This document shows positions 52,357-62,440 of a stretch of 64,000 nt of DNA, piece by piece. Position numbers and translations under genes: made by a program. The stretch spans positions 62,001 through 126,000 of the forward strand of contig JAIXWW010000016.1 in assembly GCA_027491085.1 (NCBI GenBank), read 5' to 3'. The stretch is from Bacteroidota bacterium. Lineage in GTDB: Bacteria > Bacteroidota > Bacteroidia > UKL13-3. Each line of letters begins with the position of its first letter. Within the stretch, counting starts at the first letter, position 1. The notes below the pieces were generated by a model, which saw nothing but the letters and a program-made list of their open reading frames with translations, made no database searches and had not been told where the DNA came from.

Positions 52357-54318
52357 TTATTTTATCAAATCCTCTTTAAAATGCTCATAAATCATTACCA
52401 TTGCCAAGGTATCCAATTCACAGTATTTCAGTAAAGCATTGGTAATTTCAGCTCTTTCTCTCTCCAACATATCTTGGTATTGTAACTTGGCATATGCTGT
52501 TAAAGCAGCTCCACCATCAGCAATTCCATCAATTTCTGATAGATTTTCTTGTAGTTCTAATTCTGTCCAACCTTCAAAAACAGGTGGCAACATTTTATAT
52601 GGGTTTACAACTTCATTTTTTTCTGTTTTTAACCAAATATGATTGGCATCAAAATTTTTACTTGTTAAATTTAAAGAACCAATTGCTTGGCTGTATTTTT
52701 GTTTTAAATAATCACTTGAATTCAATGCAGCTGGCAAAACCGCTTTAATAGAATTAGAACCTTTTGTGTGTGGATTATAATAATACTCTTTTACAATTTT
52801 GTTTAAATCGACCATATTACGTTCTCCTTCCCATTTTTCAACACTATCTTTTGTAGAATTGGTAATAGTTTTTAAAAATTTAATTAGTTCTCCTTTATCT
52901 GCTTCATTGCTTTCATTTAGTTGCAAAATAATGGCATTTAAAACGGAGTTTTCATGGGTTGCAAAACGGAAAATAGTTCCATTATCATTTTCTAATGATT
53001 TTTTTAATGCTCTGGCAAAAATGAAATTAGGAAACTCACCAGGGGTATTGCTTATAAATTCAGATTTATGTTCAATGGTTCTATCTTCATAATAAATATG
53101 ATGGGAGAATTGAAAAGCAACTTGCTCATATGGTTTTCTGCCAGCTGTAAAAGGTAATGCCACGGTGCTTGTTTCAAAATCTATGAAGTGTAATGGGAAA
53201 TTCCATTTAGCCATTTCGGTATTTAAACCTTCCTTTTCTACATATATTGAATTATCATTATCTCTTGCTTTTTCTATTTGAATCCATTGTCTTTCACCTG
53301 ATGAAATTTTATCGGTAAGCACTTCAATTTTTAAATCATCTTCTGTAAGGTCTTCCATAAAAAGACGATTGGATTCCATCAAATCTTTCCCTCTGAAATT
53401 CCAAACTTCCATAGCGTTAGGCCTTAAAAAATCATCATCCGACCAATTGTGTTGTTTTTTAATACAATATTCAAATCCAGATAACTTTCCTTCTTGTTTC
53501 TCTTCTAAACTGGCTTTGAATTCACATTTTTTACAAGCACTAAATTTTGTTTCCCAATTGATATAATGCGAATCTAAATAGGAATTCTTGAACAACTTTA
53601 ATGCTTCGTGGAAACCTTGATTATCATGGTATTTATATTGGTCACCTATAATAGCATTAACAATAGTATTCACGTTAATTTCGGATAAAACCGATTCGCC
53701 AATTTCCTCAATACTACTTACTTTTTTGATAATATCTGTTCTAGGATTTCCGTTTGCTGGAACTCTAAATAATTGATTTAATCCATCTTTTGAGGCTTTT
53801 TTAGTTTTATCAGCCATCATAAAATAGGCCTCAAATTGAAAATTAGGATAAGTTAACGAGGCAATATGCTTTTGGAAAGCCAAATCAAACAAATAGGGCT
53901 TCCAACCTCTAACTAATCCACCACGACTTCCAACAAAAATATTTTCCTCATTAGGATCAAATGATTTTGCCTTAACCTCGATTAACTTAATGCGATTACC
54001 TTCTTTTACTAAAATATCCGTTCTAATAAAGAAATTATCTATCAAAAATGCCGCTTCGTATATCACCACATTTTCTAACAATAGTGCTTCTTGAGTTAAC
54101 TGAAATGCTTTTTCGTATTCGTAATTCTCCGTATTAATAAAAATTCCTTCTGGATAATGCATTCTTGCTAACTCCTCCACCTGAAAACCACCCGAAGCCA
54201 ATGCTTTTAAAAATGGGTTTTCACTTTTTCGATTAGCATATTCATCTTTGCCTGTAAAAAACAATTTGTTAGGGCATTCAAGCCCCAACTTAAAACGTGA
54301 TTTTGAAAGTACTTTCAT
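52357..54318 (-). CDS. DUF2779 protein: Cas4-like nuclease plus DEDD-type exonuclease region
   Basis: A 653-aa protein. The N-terminal half is Cas4/RecB-like: Cys15 (LGLECPNKLF), PD-(D/E)XK motif RTDILVK (Asp101) and IEVKAKSF (Glu114, Lys116), then Cys262, Cys265 (CKKC) and Cys285, together the four cysteines of a Cas4-type Fe-S cluster. The C-terminal half has LHFIDFETSTVALPF (Asp380, Glu382) and ends YCELDTLAMVMIYEHF (Asp636), the first and last motifs of a DEDD exonuclease. It would degrade DNA (or RNA) ends. It belongs to the island's minus-strand run. Confidence 0.85.
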   Translation of the reverse strand: MKVLSKSRFKLGLECPNKLFFTGKDEYANRKSENPFLKALASGGFQVEELARMHYPEGIFINTENYEYEKAFQLTQEALLLENVVIYEAAFLIDNFFIRTDILVKEGNRIKLIEVKAKSFDPNEENIFVGSRGGLVRGWKPYLFDLAFQKHIASLTYPNFQFEAYFMMADKTKKASKDGLNQLFRVPANGNPRTDIIKKVSSIEEIGESVLSEINVNTIVNAIIGDQYKYHDNQGFHEALKLFKNSYLDSHYINWETKFSACKKCEFKASLEEKQEGKLSGFEYCIKKQHNWSDDDFLRPNAMEVWNFRGKDLMESNRLFMEDLTEDDLKIEVLTDKISSGERQWIQIEKARDNDNSIYVEKEGLNTEMAKWNFPLHFIDFETSTVALPFTAGRKPYEQVAFQFSHHIYYEDRTIEHKSEFISNTPGEFPNFIFARALKKSLENDNGTIFRFATHENSVLNAIILQLNESNEADKGELIKFLKTITNSTKDSVEKWEGERNMVDLNKIVKEYYYNPHTKGSNSIKAVLPAALNSSDYLKQKYSQAIGSLNLTSKNFDANHIWLKTEKNEVVNPYKMLPPVFEGWTELELQENLSEIDGIADGGAALTAYAKLQYQDMLERERAEITNALLKYCELDTLAMVMIYEHFKEDLIK

Positions 54319-54341
54319 AGTTATTTTTTTTTAAAATTACA

Positions 54342-54551
54342 TTATTCAATTCGCCAATTTACATCGCCTAATTCAGCACTTCCATACATTTTTATATCCA
54401 AAGTGCTTCCAAAAATACTTTTTTCTAATATTAGAGAATAACTATCCATTCCCATGCACTCTTCAGCCACAGAAGCATCAAAACATTTAGATAAAAAAGC
54501 CTGCATTTCCTGATGTTGGCTATCTGAAATTTCAATTATTATTTTTTTCAT
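54342..54551 (-). CDS. Small hypothetical protein
   Basis: A 69-aa protein from ATG 54551 (a longer frame from 54587 adds 12 residues). Sequence MKKIIIEISDSQHQEMQAFL suggests a beta-alpha start; the second half (SIFGSTLDIKMYGSAELGD) is beta-rich. Not recognised. It lies 23 nt upstream of the DUF2779 gene, so it may be a small accessory or an antitoxin-like protein for it. Confidence 0.5.
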   Translation of the reverse strand: MKKIIIEISDSQHQEMQAFLSKCFDASVAEECMGMDSYSLILEKSIFGSTLDIKMYGSAELGDVNWRIE

Positions 54552-54671
54552 TTTTTTAATTAGGGATTTGTAATAGTACTTTATCAATCCTTAGTATTAA
54601 TGTTTATTGGCTTACACTTTATAATTGTTATTTATTAAATTTATCATAACATTTTTTCAGAATAGAAGCCT

Positions 54672-55316
54672 TTATTTTATATCTTTTAAGTATTTATGTA
54701 ACGGATTGCTTTTATCTAAATTATTCATAAAATTATCAAGATAATACCTAGATCTTAATCTAGAAATTTTTCTATTATCAAAAGCTGTTCCTGCTAATTT
54801 TGTTAAGTTTATAGGCTTCGGTAAGATGTTTAATGATTTATATTCAACGTTCAATACAAAACCAGGTTTTTGAGCTTTAGTTATAATTTCATTTGAATTC
54901 CAAGCACTCATATAATGATGGTTTGAAAAATGGCGAGTATCAAAAAAAGGTGCAGAATTAAATTGAGATTCGACTTTTTTAAGCCAGTTTATTTTTTGTA
55001 ACTCTTTTCTTATAGTTTCAATTTCATGATTTTGAAGTTGCCTAACATTATAAATATTACCATAATGGAAATAATCACCATTATCATCTCTATAAACTAA
55101 TATAATTAATTCAGCAACGTCTGGGAAATTTGAACGTCTATAACACTCCAAATAGCCTAAATTTAATGCTTTTATTTGTTCGTCATTGTTCCATTCTTCA
55201 TAACCATAACGGTATGAGCTTATGCCATTTTTAAATTCTACAGCATTTTTGATTGTTGAGTTAGACGGTGACACCCAATTATTGGTGTTAAAGATAATCC
55301 TAGCAATTGTTTTCAT
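54672..55316 (-). CDS. Stand-alone N-terminal domain of HNH-type modification-dependent nucleases
   Basis: A 214-aa protein. RIIFNTNNWVSPSN at the N-terminus, RYGYEEWN (about residues 36-43), GYLECYRRSN and YFHYGNIYNVRQLQNHEI follow the order NNWxxPSG - FGxEEW - GYxY - YWxGxIxNVExL that I know from the N-terminal region of HNH endonucleases which cut modified DNA. Here no HNH domain follows. It could be a modified-base or DNA sensor without its own nuclease. It starts 10 nt after the STAND gene and is probably translated from the same message. Confidence 0.6.
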   Translation of the reverse strand: MKTIARIIFNTNNWVSPSNSTIKNAVEFKNGISSYRYGYEEWNNDEQIKALNLGYLECYRRSNFPDVAELIILVYRDDNGDYFHYGNIYNVRQLQNHEIETIRKELQKINWLKKVESQFNSAPFFDTRHFSNHHYMSAWNSNEIITKAQKPGFVLNVEYKSLNILPKPINLTKLAGTAFDNRKISRLRSRYYLDNFMNNLDKSNPLHKYLKDIK

Positions 55317-55326
55317 ATGTGTAATT

Positions 55327-58300
55327 TTATAATTTATTAACTCTTTCCAAAAACTTCTCCTCGGTCATTTTCCCTTGCTCCACTTTTTCTGCCCAACTCA
55401 AAACATCTTCTCGGTCGTTCTCATCTGCAATTTCATTGATCCATTCTTGCACATTATGGCTTGCCCTTTCAAATTCTTTTTCGAATTTTGCGGCTATGTT
55501 CAAGGCCCATTGGATGTTTAATGAGCTGTTGAGTCTTTCAATTAGTTCATTAGATGGTTTATTAAAAAATATTTCATTAAGCGCATAAGCTTGCAAAACA
55601 GTTTCAATACTATTTGAATCATTCATAATTAGAGGCAAGAACTCAAATAAACATTCCTTATTAGCATCATTCACATTTATATTTTCAGCCAAACCTTTTA
55701 AATAATAGTCATACGTTTCCTCATTTTGCAATTTGCTCAATTGTTCAAGTGCTTTTTTCCAACCCAATTGTTCTTTTGTTTTATTTGCAATAGTCTTCCA
55801 ACATTCTTGTCGTGTGTCAATTTGATGAATTTCTAATCCTGTTTTTTCTGCTTGTTGCCATTGGCCATTATAAGCTAGTTCAATCGTAATATCATGAAGT
55901 GCTGAGCATTTATAATAATCATCATCGATGTCTTTAATATATTTAAATGCCATTTCTGATTTACCCTGTTTGTACAGATTTATTGATAAATCACACAATA
56001 CTTTAGCAACATGTATTTGATTTATATCTTTTATTAAACTGAAAGCTTCAAGCATCAAAGCATCTGCTTCTAGCTTCATATTTTTAGAAGCAAAATCTGC
56101 AGCAATTGTTGTTAAACTACTTATCTTATATTCTTTACTTATGATTTGTTTAGTAAAGTCAAATGATTCGTTAATTTTATTTTGTTTTAATAATTCAAGA
56201 CATATTTCAAACTTAATTGGTCCTTCATGCCATACTTCTGCTTGATTCGAAAGCTGAATAGCTTCATTTATCAATATAGATGAAAATTCTAAATTCCCTT
56301 GATTAAACAATTCAGTTGAAATTTCAAGTATTTCAATACATTTAATGTATGTTTCATCAGTTGAACGAGCATTAAACAGCGCTTTTTCAATAATAGTTAA
56401 AGCTTCTTCATGTTTATTACTTAAAAATAAATTTTTTGCTACTTTACAAAGTGGACCTGCATCTTCTAACTTTTCCGAATTGTTTAAAATTTCTTTAAAG
56501 ATTAAATCTGATTTATATTCTGAATTATTTTGTTCAAAACCTTGACTTATTTCAAATAATTTTTGATTTTTTAATAATTCATCAAAATTTAAGGTTTGTA
56601 ATCTAAGGCATTCAAATAATAATGAAACGGCATCATTATACTTGTTTTGTTTAGCAAATTTAGTTAATAATTTACTAGTCAAAACTTTCTTTAAAAAACC
56701 ATCAGATTTATTTTGAATAAATTTGACTATGTCATTTATTACGGAATCAGCTAAATCTGTTTTTTCTCGTTCATATAATATTGAGGATATTGAAATTAAA
56801 CTGGTTATTTTTAAAGGTTCAGATTTTATACTTTGAATTCCTATTAATAATTTTTCAGTTTCTATATATTTTGCAATTTCAATGAAAATTTGGCTCTGAA
56901 TTGTACTTTGCCATTGGTATATTCCTTCTTCTATTTCTTCTGATAATTTATATGCTTTTTCATAGAAAGTTTTTGCTTCTTCTATTAAACCTTGTTTATT
57001 AAGTTCCTTAAATATTTTAATTAAAGACTTGCACTTTTCTTCTGAATCTGTAATTTCCTTGGTTAAGCCAATTGCTTTGTTCAAAAGTGCAATTGAGTCG
57101 TCTATTTTTTGTTGTTTAAATAATTCAGTTGAAATTTTTGAAAATGACTCAACTTTTTCACTCATCAAAATAATCTCCTCTGCAATTTCCATTGCATTAA
57201 CTATTTTTTTTTCAGCTTCTGAAATATTTCCTATTAAAAACTCTTTAGTAGAGATTTTACTTAACAAAACACTTTCCCATAAATCATCATCTAATTCAGG
57301 ACTCATCTCAATACCTTTTTGAAATAAATTTATTGACCTATTAAATTCACCTATGTCAACTAATTTAAGAGCAATTGTTATTAAATGTTTTCTTAACTCT
57401 GAGCCTTCATCTATAAGAGTTGAACAATCCAACAATAGATTTATTTGATCTATACTAATTGTTTCCTTTTCAGTCAACCATTGTATACCAAACCATTTTG
57501 TTTTCTTGTATATTATCTTATAATCCAATCCCAATTCAGCCCATTCACAAGCCATTTGAAAAACCAAATAGCTAGAGAAAAAATCATTCCAATTCAACAC
57601 AGAATGGTCAATAGGTATATTCTCGTCTAAATGCTTCAGCAATTTTTCAATTGCCGCTTTTCTAAATGGTTTATCCTTGCTTTCTAGCAAGGTCAATTCC
57701 ATCAAACATAGCATGTAAAGTATGAACTTACGTTCTAAACCTTCTTTGTCATTTGTGCCAAATGCTTCTATGCGCTGCAGGGCAAAGTCTATCTCGCCAT
57801 TTGCTATTATTTCAAGAATCCTTGGGGCATCATTGTCTTCTTCGTATTTTAAATCAACCAAACACAAAGCGGCTTCTAATAATGTATCTTGATTTTTCAA
57901 TTCTGCTGATTTTTCAATAGCCAATTGCATGAGCTTGTTTGAAGCCTTGAAATGTCTTAATACTTTCTTTTGTGCAATCAAATATGCTTTGTCTTCAATT
58001 AATTTGAGCAAAGTTTCATGGTGAATTGCTTTCTGGCTTTCACACAAATGAACTGCATAAAACTCCAAAGCATAACGCTGTTCCCAAGTACCTTCTAGTT
58101 CTTTCCAGGAAGCACAGTAATTTATAATCTGTTCGTTGGCTTCAGTAATTTTAAAAGATTTTTCTTTGAATAAATATTCTCTGAAGCTTTCATGGAATAT
58201 TTGGTAATCCAGAACATTTTCAGTTAACGGATTTTCAATCAATACCTCTTTAAGTGTGCTACCAATGCGCTGTAGCTTTGCCTCTCCAAGTTTATTAATT

Positions 58301-60003
58301 AACCCAATATGAGCGAAACTCAAATAATCTTTTGCTGCAGCAAAGGTGTATAGGCTGTCTAATAATGCATCTCCATCAACTGAATCTTGCGCATACCTAA
58401 ATAAAATGGCTTTGTAATACTCATCTATTTCTTTTGGAAGTGCATTGATATCGTTCAAACCAATACTCTTGTTTGCAATGGCATCACATAATAATTTTAA
58501 ATAAAGTGGATTGCCTTGTGAGCGTTGTTGGATTGCCTCAATCCAAGCACTGTCTTTTTCAATTTCATATTTATTGGCAACCTCATAAATCATGGCACGG
58601 ATATCTTCTTTGCCCAAGCCACTCAACTCTATTTTCAAATGGTGTTCAATGGGCAAATTCCCCCATAACTCGTCTATGCTTTTATGTCCTCCAGGGCGTG
58701 ATCCATAAATAAAAAGGATGTTTTGGAAATTCTCTTTGGGTAAATATTGTATGATATTTTCTTCTACGCCTTCATCCAAACCGTCTATTAAAAAAAGTAT
58801 TTTGGTACCCTTGCAATGCTCAGCCCATAAACGCCATTTCGTAAATAGCTGGTTTTGTAAATCAAAAACCATTTTACCTTCTGCCCTAATCTCTCTGGCT
58901 TTTGGAAATAATTCATCCGTTTTTTTTATGAGGTACTCAAGTAAAACCTCCGGTTTGGCTTGTTGCGTTCCTCTACGAATAAAATATTCAATTACTTGGA
59001 TGTCTTTACAAGAGTCGTGTAAACGAAGGTCTTTAAAGAATTGAGCAATTAATGCAGATTTGCCAATACCAGGATTGCCTTGAATAGAACAATAACCTTT
59101 TTGTTTTTCTACAACAAAATTTAACAATTGCTTTCGTTCTGCTGTCCTACCCTTGAAGGTTTCTGTAAGCTCTTCTATGCGTTGCTGAAATTCATTTGCT
59201 CCAGTTTTTTTCCATTCATTAATTGGTATGTATTGATGAAATTCATTGAGGAATTCTTTTTCTCTATAATGTTTCCCCAATGGATAATTGAGCAAGCCAA
59301 TTTTGTCATTTTTGAGGTCATTAAAAAAGGCAAATGAGGCCTGAGTTTGCTCATTTCTATAAAGTAATAATGGATGTAAAGAGAGCTTTTGCTGCTTGTA
59401 ATTCAACATTACTTTATTGTCTTCTACTTCTAAATAAGAATGATGAAGCCAATTCAATACAAGCAATTGCGTTAAAAAAGGTTCAAATTTCTGAATATCC
59501 TCTGCACATTTTTCATCAGATGGAGTTGCACCATGCGCATAGCTATTTCTCAAGGCAATTACATCGTCAAAATTTGATTGCCTATTTTTTTTATCCGCTT
59601 TTAATTGGATTAATACTTCCTTGTTGAATTGAGGAAATTCTAATTTTGCATTGAGCAACCCACTGCTTAGTTCATTGTCAGATAAAACAAAATCCAAAGG
59701 AAGTTCATCAAGCATCCATTGATAGGATGCCAGCTGAAGTTCTGTAAACAAAACCCTACTAAACAATTGCCAAGTTCCTAATGATGGGGTTCTTAAACCC
59801 TGTGCCAACAACCCTTTGGCAACATCACTTAAATTGTTGTAGGCTACATACTCTGAAACTATAACCACCGTATGCATTTTAATGATAGACTCAAAAAGGT
59901 CTATCATGCGGTGAACCTTACGGAATGCTTGCATTTCCGTTAAGTATAAGTTATACAAACTACCAATTTGTGGGTGCGATATACTTAAATCTTTTTCAGA
60001 CAT
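55327..60003 (-). CDS. HEPN-STAND NTPase-TPR protein (Avs-like)
   Basis: A 1558-aa three-part protein. Residues 1-200 are a helical HEPN-like domain with the RNase-type motif RNSYAH (Arg152, His157). Residues 280-520 are a STAND/NACHT NTPase: FKGRTAERKQLL, Walker A GNPGIGKSAL (309-318), Walker B ILFLIDGLDE (402-411) and a RPGG sensor region. The rest (about 640-1500) consists of helical TPR-like repeats such as KISTELFKQQKIDDSIALLN. This is the architecture of antiphage Avs sensors, where the repeats bind a phage protein and the N-terminal domain kills or cleaves. It is the third gene of the island run, 28 nt after the cysteine-knuckle gene. Confidence 0.85.
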   Translation of the reverse strand: MSEKDLSISHPQIGSLYNLYLTEMQAFRKVHRMIDLFESIIKMHTVVIVSEYVAYNNLSDVAKGLLAQGLRTPSLGTWQLFSRVLFTELQLASYQWMLDELPLDFVLSDNELSSGLLNAKLEFPQFNKEVLIQLKADKKNRQSNFDDVIALRNSYAHGATPSDEKCAEDIQKFEPFLTQLLVLNWLHHSYLEVEDNKVMLNYKQQKLSLHPLLLYRNEQTQASFAFFNDLKNDKIGLLNYPLGKHYREKEFLNEFHQYIPINEWKKTGANEFQQRIEELTETFKGRTAERKQLLNFVVEKQKGYCSIQGNPGIGKSALIAQFFKDLRLHDSCKDIQVIEYFIRRGTQQAKPEVLLEYLIKKTDELFPKAREIRAEGKMVFDLQNQLFTKWRLWAEHCKGTKILFLIDGLDEGVEENIIQYLPKENFQNILFIYGSRPGGHKSIDELWGNLPIEHHLKIELSGLGKEDIRAMIYEVANKYEIEKDSAWIEAIQQRSQGNPLYLKLLCDAIANKSIGLNDINALPKEIDEYYKAILFRYAQDSVDGDALLDSLYTFAAAKDYLSFAHIGLINKLGEAKLQRIGSTLKEVLIENPLTENVLDYQIFHESFREYLFKEKSFKITEANEQIINYCASWKELEGTWEQRYALEFYAVHLCESQKAIHHETLLKLIEDKAYLIAQKKVLRHFKASNKLMQLAIEKSAELKNQDTLLEAALCLVDLKYEEDNDAPRILEIIANGEIDFALQRIEAFGTNDKEGLERKFILYMLCLMELTLLESKDKPFRKAAIEKLLKHLDENIPIDHSVLNWNDFFSSYLVFQMACEWAELGLDYKIIYKKTKWFGIQWLTEKETISIDQINLLLDCSTLIDEGSELRKHLITIALKLVDIGEFNRSINLFQKGIEMSPELDDDLWESVLLSKISTKEFLIGNISEAEKKIVNAMEIAEEIILMSEKVESFSKISTELFKQQKIDDSIALLNKAIGLTKEITDSEEKCKSLIKIFKELNKQGLIEEAKTFYEKAYKLSEEIEEGIYQWQSTIQSQIFIEIAKYIETEKLLIGIQSIKSEPLKITSLISISSILYEREKTDLADSVINDIVKFIQNKSDGFLKKVLTSKLLTKFAKQNKYNDAVSLLFECLRLQTLNFDELLKNQKLFEISQGFEQNNSEYKSDLIFKEILNNSEKLEDAGPLCKVAKNLFLSNKHEEALTIIEKALFNARSTDETYIKCIEILEISTELFNQGNLEFSSILINEAIQLSNQAEVWHEGPIKFEICLELLKQNKINESFDFTKQIISKEYKISSLTTIAADFASKNMKLEADALMLEAFSLIKDINQIHVAKVLCDLSINLYKQGKSEMAFKYIKDIDDDYYKCSALHDITIELAYNGQWQQAEKTGLEIHQIDTRQECWKTIANKTKEQLGWKKALEQLSKLQNEETYDYYLKGLAENINVNDANKECLFEFLPLIMNDSNSIETVLQAYALNEIFFNKPSNELIERLNSSLNIQWALNIAAKFEKEFERASHNVQEWINEIADENDREDVLSWAEKVEQGKMTEEKFLERVNKL

Positions 60004-60031
60004 GGCTTTGGGTTAATAATATTAAATAGCC

Positions 60032-62404
60032 CTATAAAAAATAATGTTGATAGAAATAATTTTTAAAATATTTTAAACCAAACTTTTCAAAATTCATTAA
60101 TTGAGGTTTATCTTCTATTTTCTTACATTCTATTTCTTTGAAAGTTTCTTTGAATCTATTTTTATTTACCTCTCCCTTGTATGTTTTGAAATTTCCAGAT
60201 TGAATGTCATTTTTTACGAAAGAAAAAACAATTAGAGTATCTTTTTCAGAATCATCTACTTTAATAAACTTGTAAGGAACCATCAACCTTAATTTGGAAT
60301 TCTTCATCTCTATAATTATTTTAGAATTAAATTTTACACTTGGTGTAAAATCATAGATTCCTTCAATTTCTGATAACTTCTTACCCGAATGTTTAATAGG
60401 AATATTTGTTCCAAAATCTCTGGCGTCTTTATTATAGATATAATCAAAACTGTAAATATAATTTTTAATGTATATTCTTTCATTTGCTGTTACTAAAATG
60501 GGCTTAGCGCTATGTCGCCAAAGTGATCCAACCATCATATTTTGTTGATAATATTGATTTTTCCATGTATAGTATTTTGAACCTTTTTCAATAAATAATT
60601 TATATATTCTGATCGGCTTGATTTGTTTCTCGAGTATAAATATTTGATTTCCTGATTTAACATTAGCCTCGTACGAACCTTTAAAAAAATTATTTGTCAA
60701 ATAATTTTTTTTGTTAATTATAAAATTATTGTAGCGGTCTTGTGCAATTTTGAAATTATTTACATATTCCTTGTTAAAGGAATTTACATCTTTACTAACG
60801 TCTAATTTAAATTTATATAGAATTATCGAATGTATAAATAAACCTGTAAAAATAAAAAAAATAGAAAAGTAGAAATTTCTAATATAAATATTAAAAATTA
60901 AGCTAATAATTAAAAATGTTACTGCTATAAATGTATGAAAAGCTAAAAGTTCTAATGAAAACCCATTTAAACATAAACAAATAAAAAACAAACCAATTAA
61001 ACCAATACAAAATGTTATTAAAGAATAAACAAATAATAAATTACTCTTAATTTTCAAAAAATCATTTTCTGATACTTTTGATTTATTTACTGTCTTAAGT
61101 ATTTTTTCTGAAATGGTGAATTTTTTGTTGTTATAATTATCAACTGAATTATAAATCTTAAGAGTATCTTCAATGTTTGAAATCATTTGGGATTCACATA
61201 TATCTATAAAATCGTATTTCAAAAGTTTTTCAAAAGTTTTCTTAGATATATCAAGTTCGTCATTTATTGTAGATGATAAGACTTTTTTCAATAAATCTAA
61301 TTCATATTGATCTGAAGGTTTTTTTCCATCATAATAAGATTTATCAAAATTTTTGTCAAAATAAATTTTATAAACCTCGCCATAGAATTTAAAAACTACT
61401 TCATTATACTTGTTTTCTAAAAAAATTATTCTCGAAGCAATAAGTTTCGTGTTGTTATCATTTATAAAACTAAAAAAAGTAGTTATTTGGTTATAAAATG
61501 GGCTAGAATTTATAGATTTAAAGTAATCTTCTTTGAATCTTTCTTCCCTCAAATCAAAAATGATTTTTTGAATGTTAAAACTAGCATTTTTAGCTTTTAG
61601 GGAATCAAACCCTGAGTATGGATTATTTAAATAAATATTTTGTGATATGTTTATAAAGTTTGAGGTTACTTCATAATAATTATCTAAAGTTTTGTATCCA
61701 TCACATTCAACACATATAACTTCACCAGAACCCGAACAATTATAACATGACTCCTTTCCACTTCCACTGCAATTATAACAAGTAATATATCCATTTGAAC
61801 ACCTTGTGCATGGATTAACCCCCCTTCCAGAACATGAATTACATATTTCAATTATTTTCTTTTCACCATAGCCCGATTCTTTTGTTCCTTTACCCGAACA
61901 CCAAAAACACTTAGTTTCACCTTTTCCATAACAATTCCCGCATTGATTTTCACCTCTTCCTGAACAACTTTTACAAGTTATATCACCTGAGCCATTACAT
62001 CTAGAACATCTAATTTTTCCAAATTGATTACATGTTGGACAGCCACTTGCAAAATGACTTTCTTCAATTTCATAGATGTCAACAAAATTTTTAAAATCAT
62101 CTTCAAATTTTAAAGAATAATCCCAAACATTAAATTGTAAAACATCTTTATTTCCTATTAAAACACCAGAATCATTTGGAACCCTAATTTTATTAATTGA
62201 ACGTGTTTCTGTAAAATTTTCCAATAAACTTGTATAATAAGTACATTCACTTGCACTTACAATCTCTATTTTACCTTCTTGCAAGTAATCATCATCAAAA
62301 TCAAACTTCTTTATATTTGATAGAATTGCGCTAAGAATATCTGGAAAATCCGATTGTTTTTTTTCTGGTTTTAACGAGAGGATTTCTATTAATTTATTTT
62401 CCAT
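60032..62404 (-). CDS. Membrane protein with ten CxxC zinc knuckles
   Basis: A 790-aa protein. Residues 122-234 hold ten CxxC pairs (122/125, 133/136, 144/147, 155/158, 166/169, 188/191, 199/202, 209/212, 220/223, 231/234), mostly CxxCxGxG as in the DnaJ zinc domain, which however has only four. Three membrane segments lie at about 456-478, 482-507 and 509-531; a C-terminal 260-residue soluble domain follows. No J domain is present. Not recognised as a whole. Spacers of 36 nt to the upstream TPR gene and 28 nt to the downstream STAND gene suggest one operon. Confidence 0.75.
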   Translation of the reverse strand: MENKLIEILSLKPEKKQSDFPDILSAILSNIKKFDFDDDYLQEGKIEIVSASECTYYTSLLENFTETRSINKIRVPNDSGVLIGNKDVLQFNVWDYSLKFEDDFKNFVDIYEIEESHFASGCPTCNQFGKIRCSRCNGSGDITCKSCSGRGENQCGNCYGKGETKCFWCSGKGTKESGYGEKKIIEICNSCSGRGVNPCTRCSNGYITCYNCSGSGKESCYNCSGSGEVICVECDGYKTLDNYYEVTSNFINISQNIYLNNPYSGFDSLKAKNASFNIQKIIFDLREERFKEDYFKSINSSPFYNQITTFFSFINDNNTKLIASRIIFLENKYNEVVFKFYGEVYKIYFDKNFDKSYYDGKKPSDQYELDLLKKVLSSTINDELDISKKTFEKLLKYDFIDICESQMISNIEDTLKIYNSVDNYNNKKFTISEKILKTVNKSKVSENDFLKIKSNLLFVYSLITFCIGLIGLFFICLCLNGFSLELLAFHTFIAVTFLIISLIFNIYIRNFYFSIFFIFTGLFIHSIILYKFKLDVSKDVNSFNKEYVNNFKIAQDRYNNFIINKKNYLTNNFFKGSYEANVKSGNQIFILEKQIKPIRIYKLFIEKGSKYYTWKNQYYQQNMMVGSLWRHSAKPILVTANERIYIKNYIYSFDYIYNKDARDFGTNIPIKHSGKKLSEIEGIYDFTPSVKFNSKIIIEMKNSKLRLMVPYKFIKVDDSEKDTLIVFSFVKNDIQSGNFKTYKGEVNKNRFKETFKEIECKKIEDKPQLMNFEKFGLKYFKNYFYQHYFL

Positions 62405-62440
62405 TTGAAATAAAATATTACAGTAATTTATAAAATTAAT

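Noticed and set aside
58473..59627. Plus-strand frames of 69-108 aa opposite the STAND gene
   Set aside because: Antisense shadows of a 1558-aa protein with clear P-loop and Walker B motifs.
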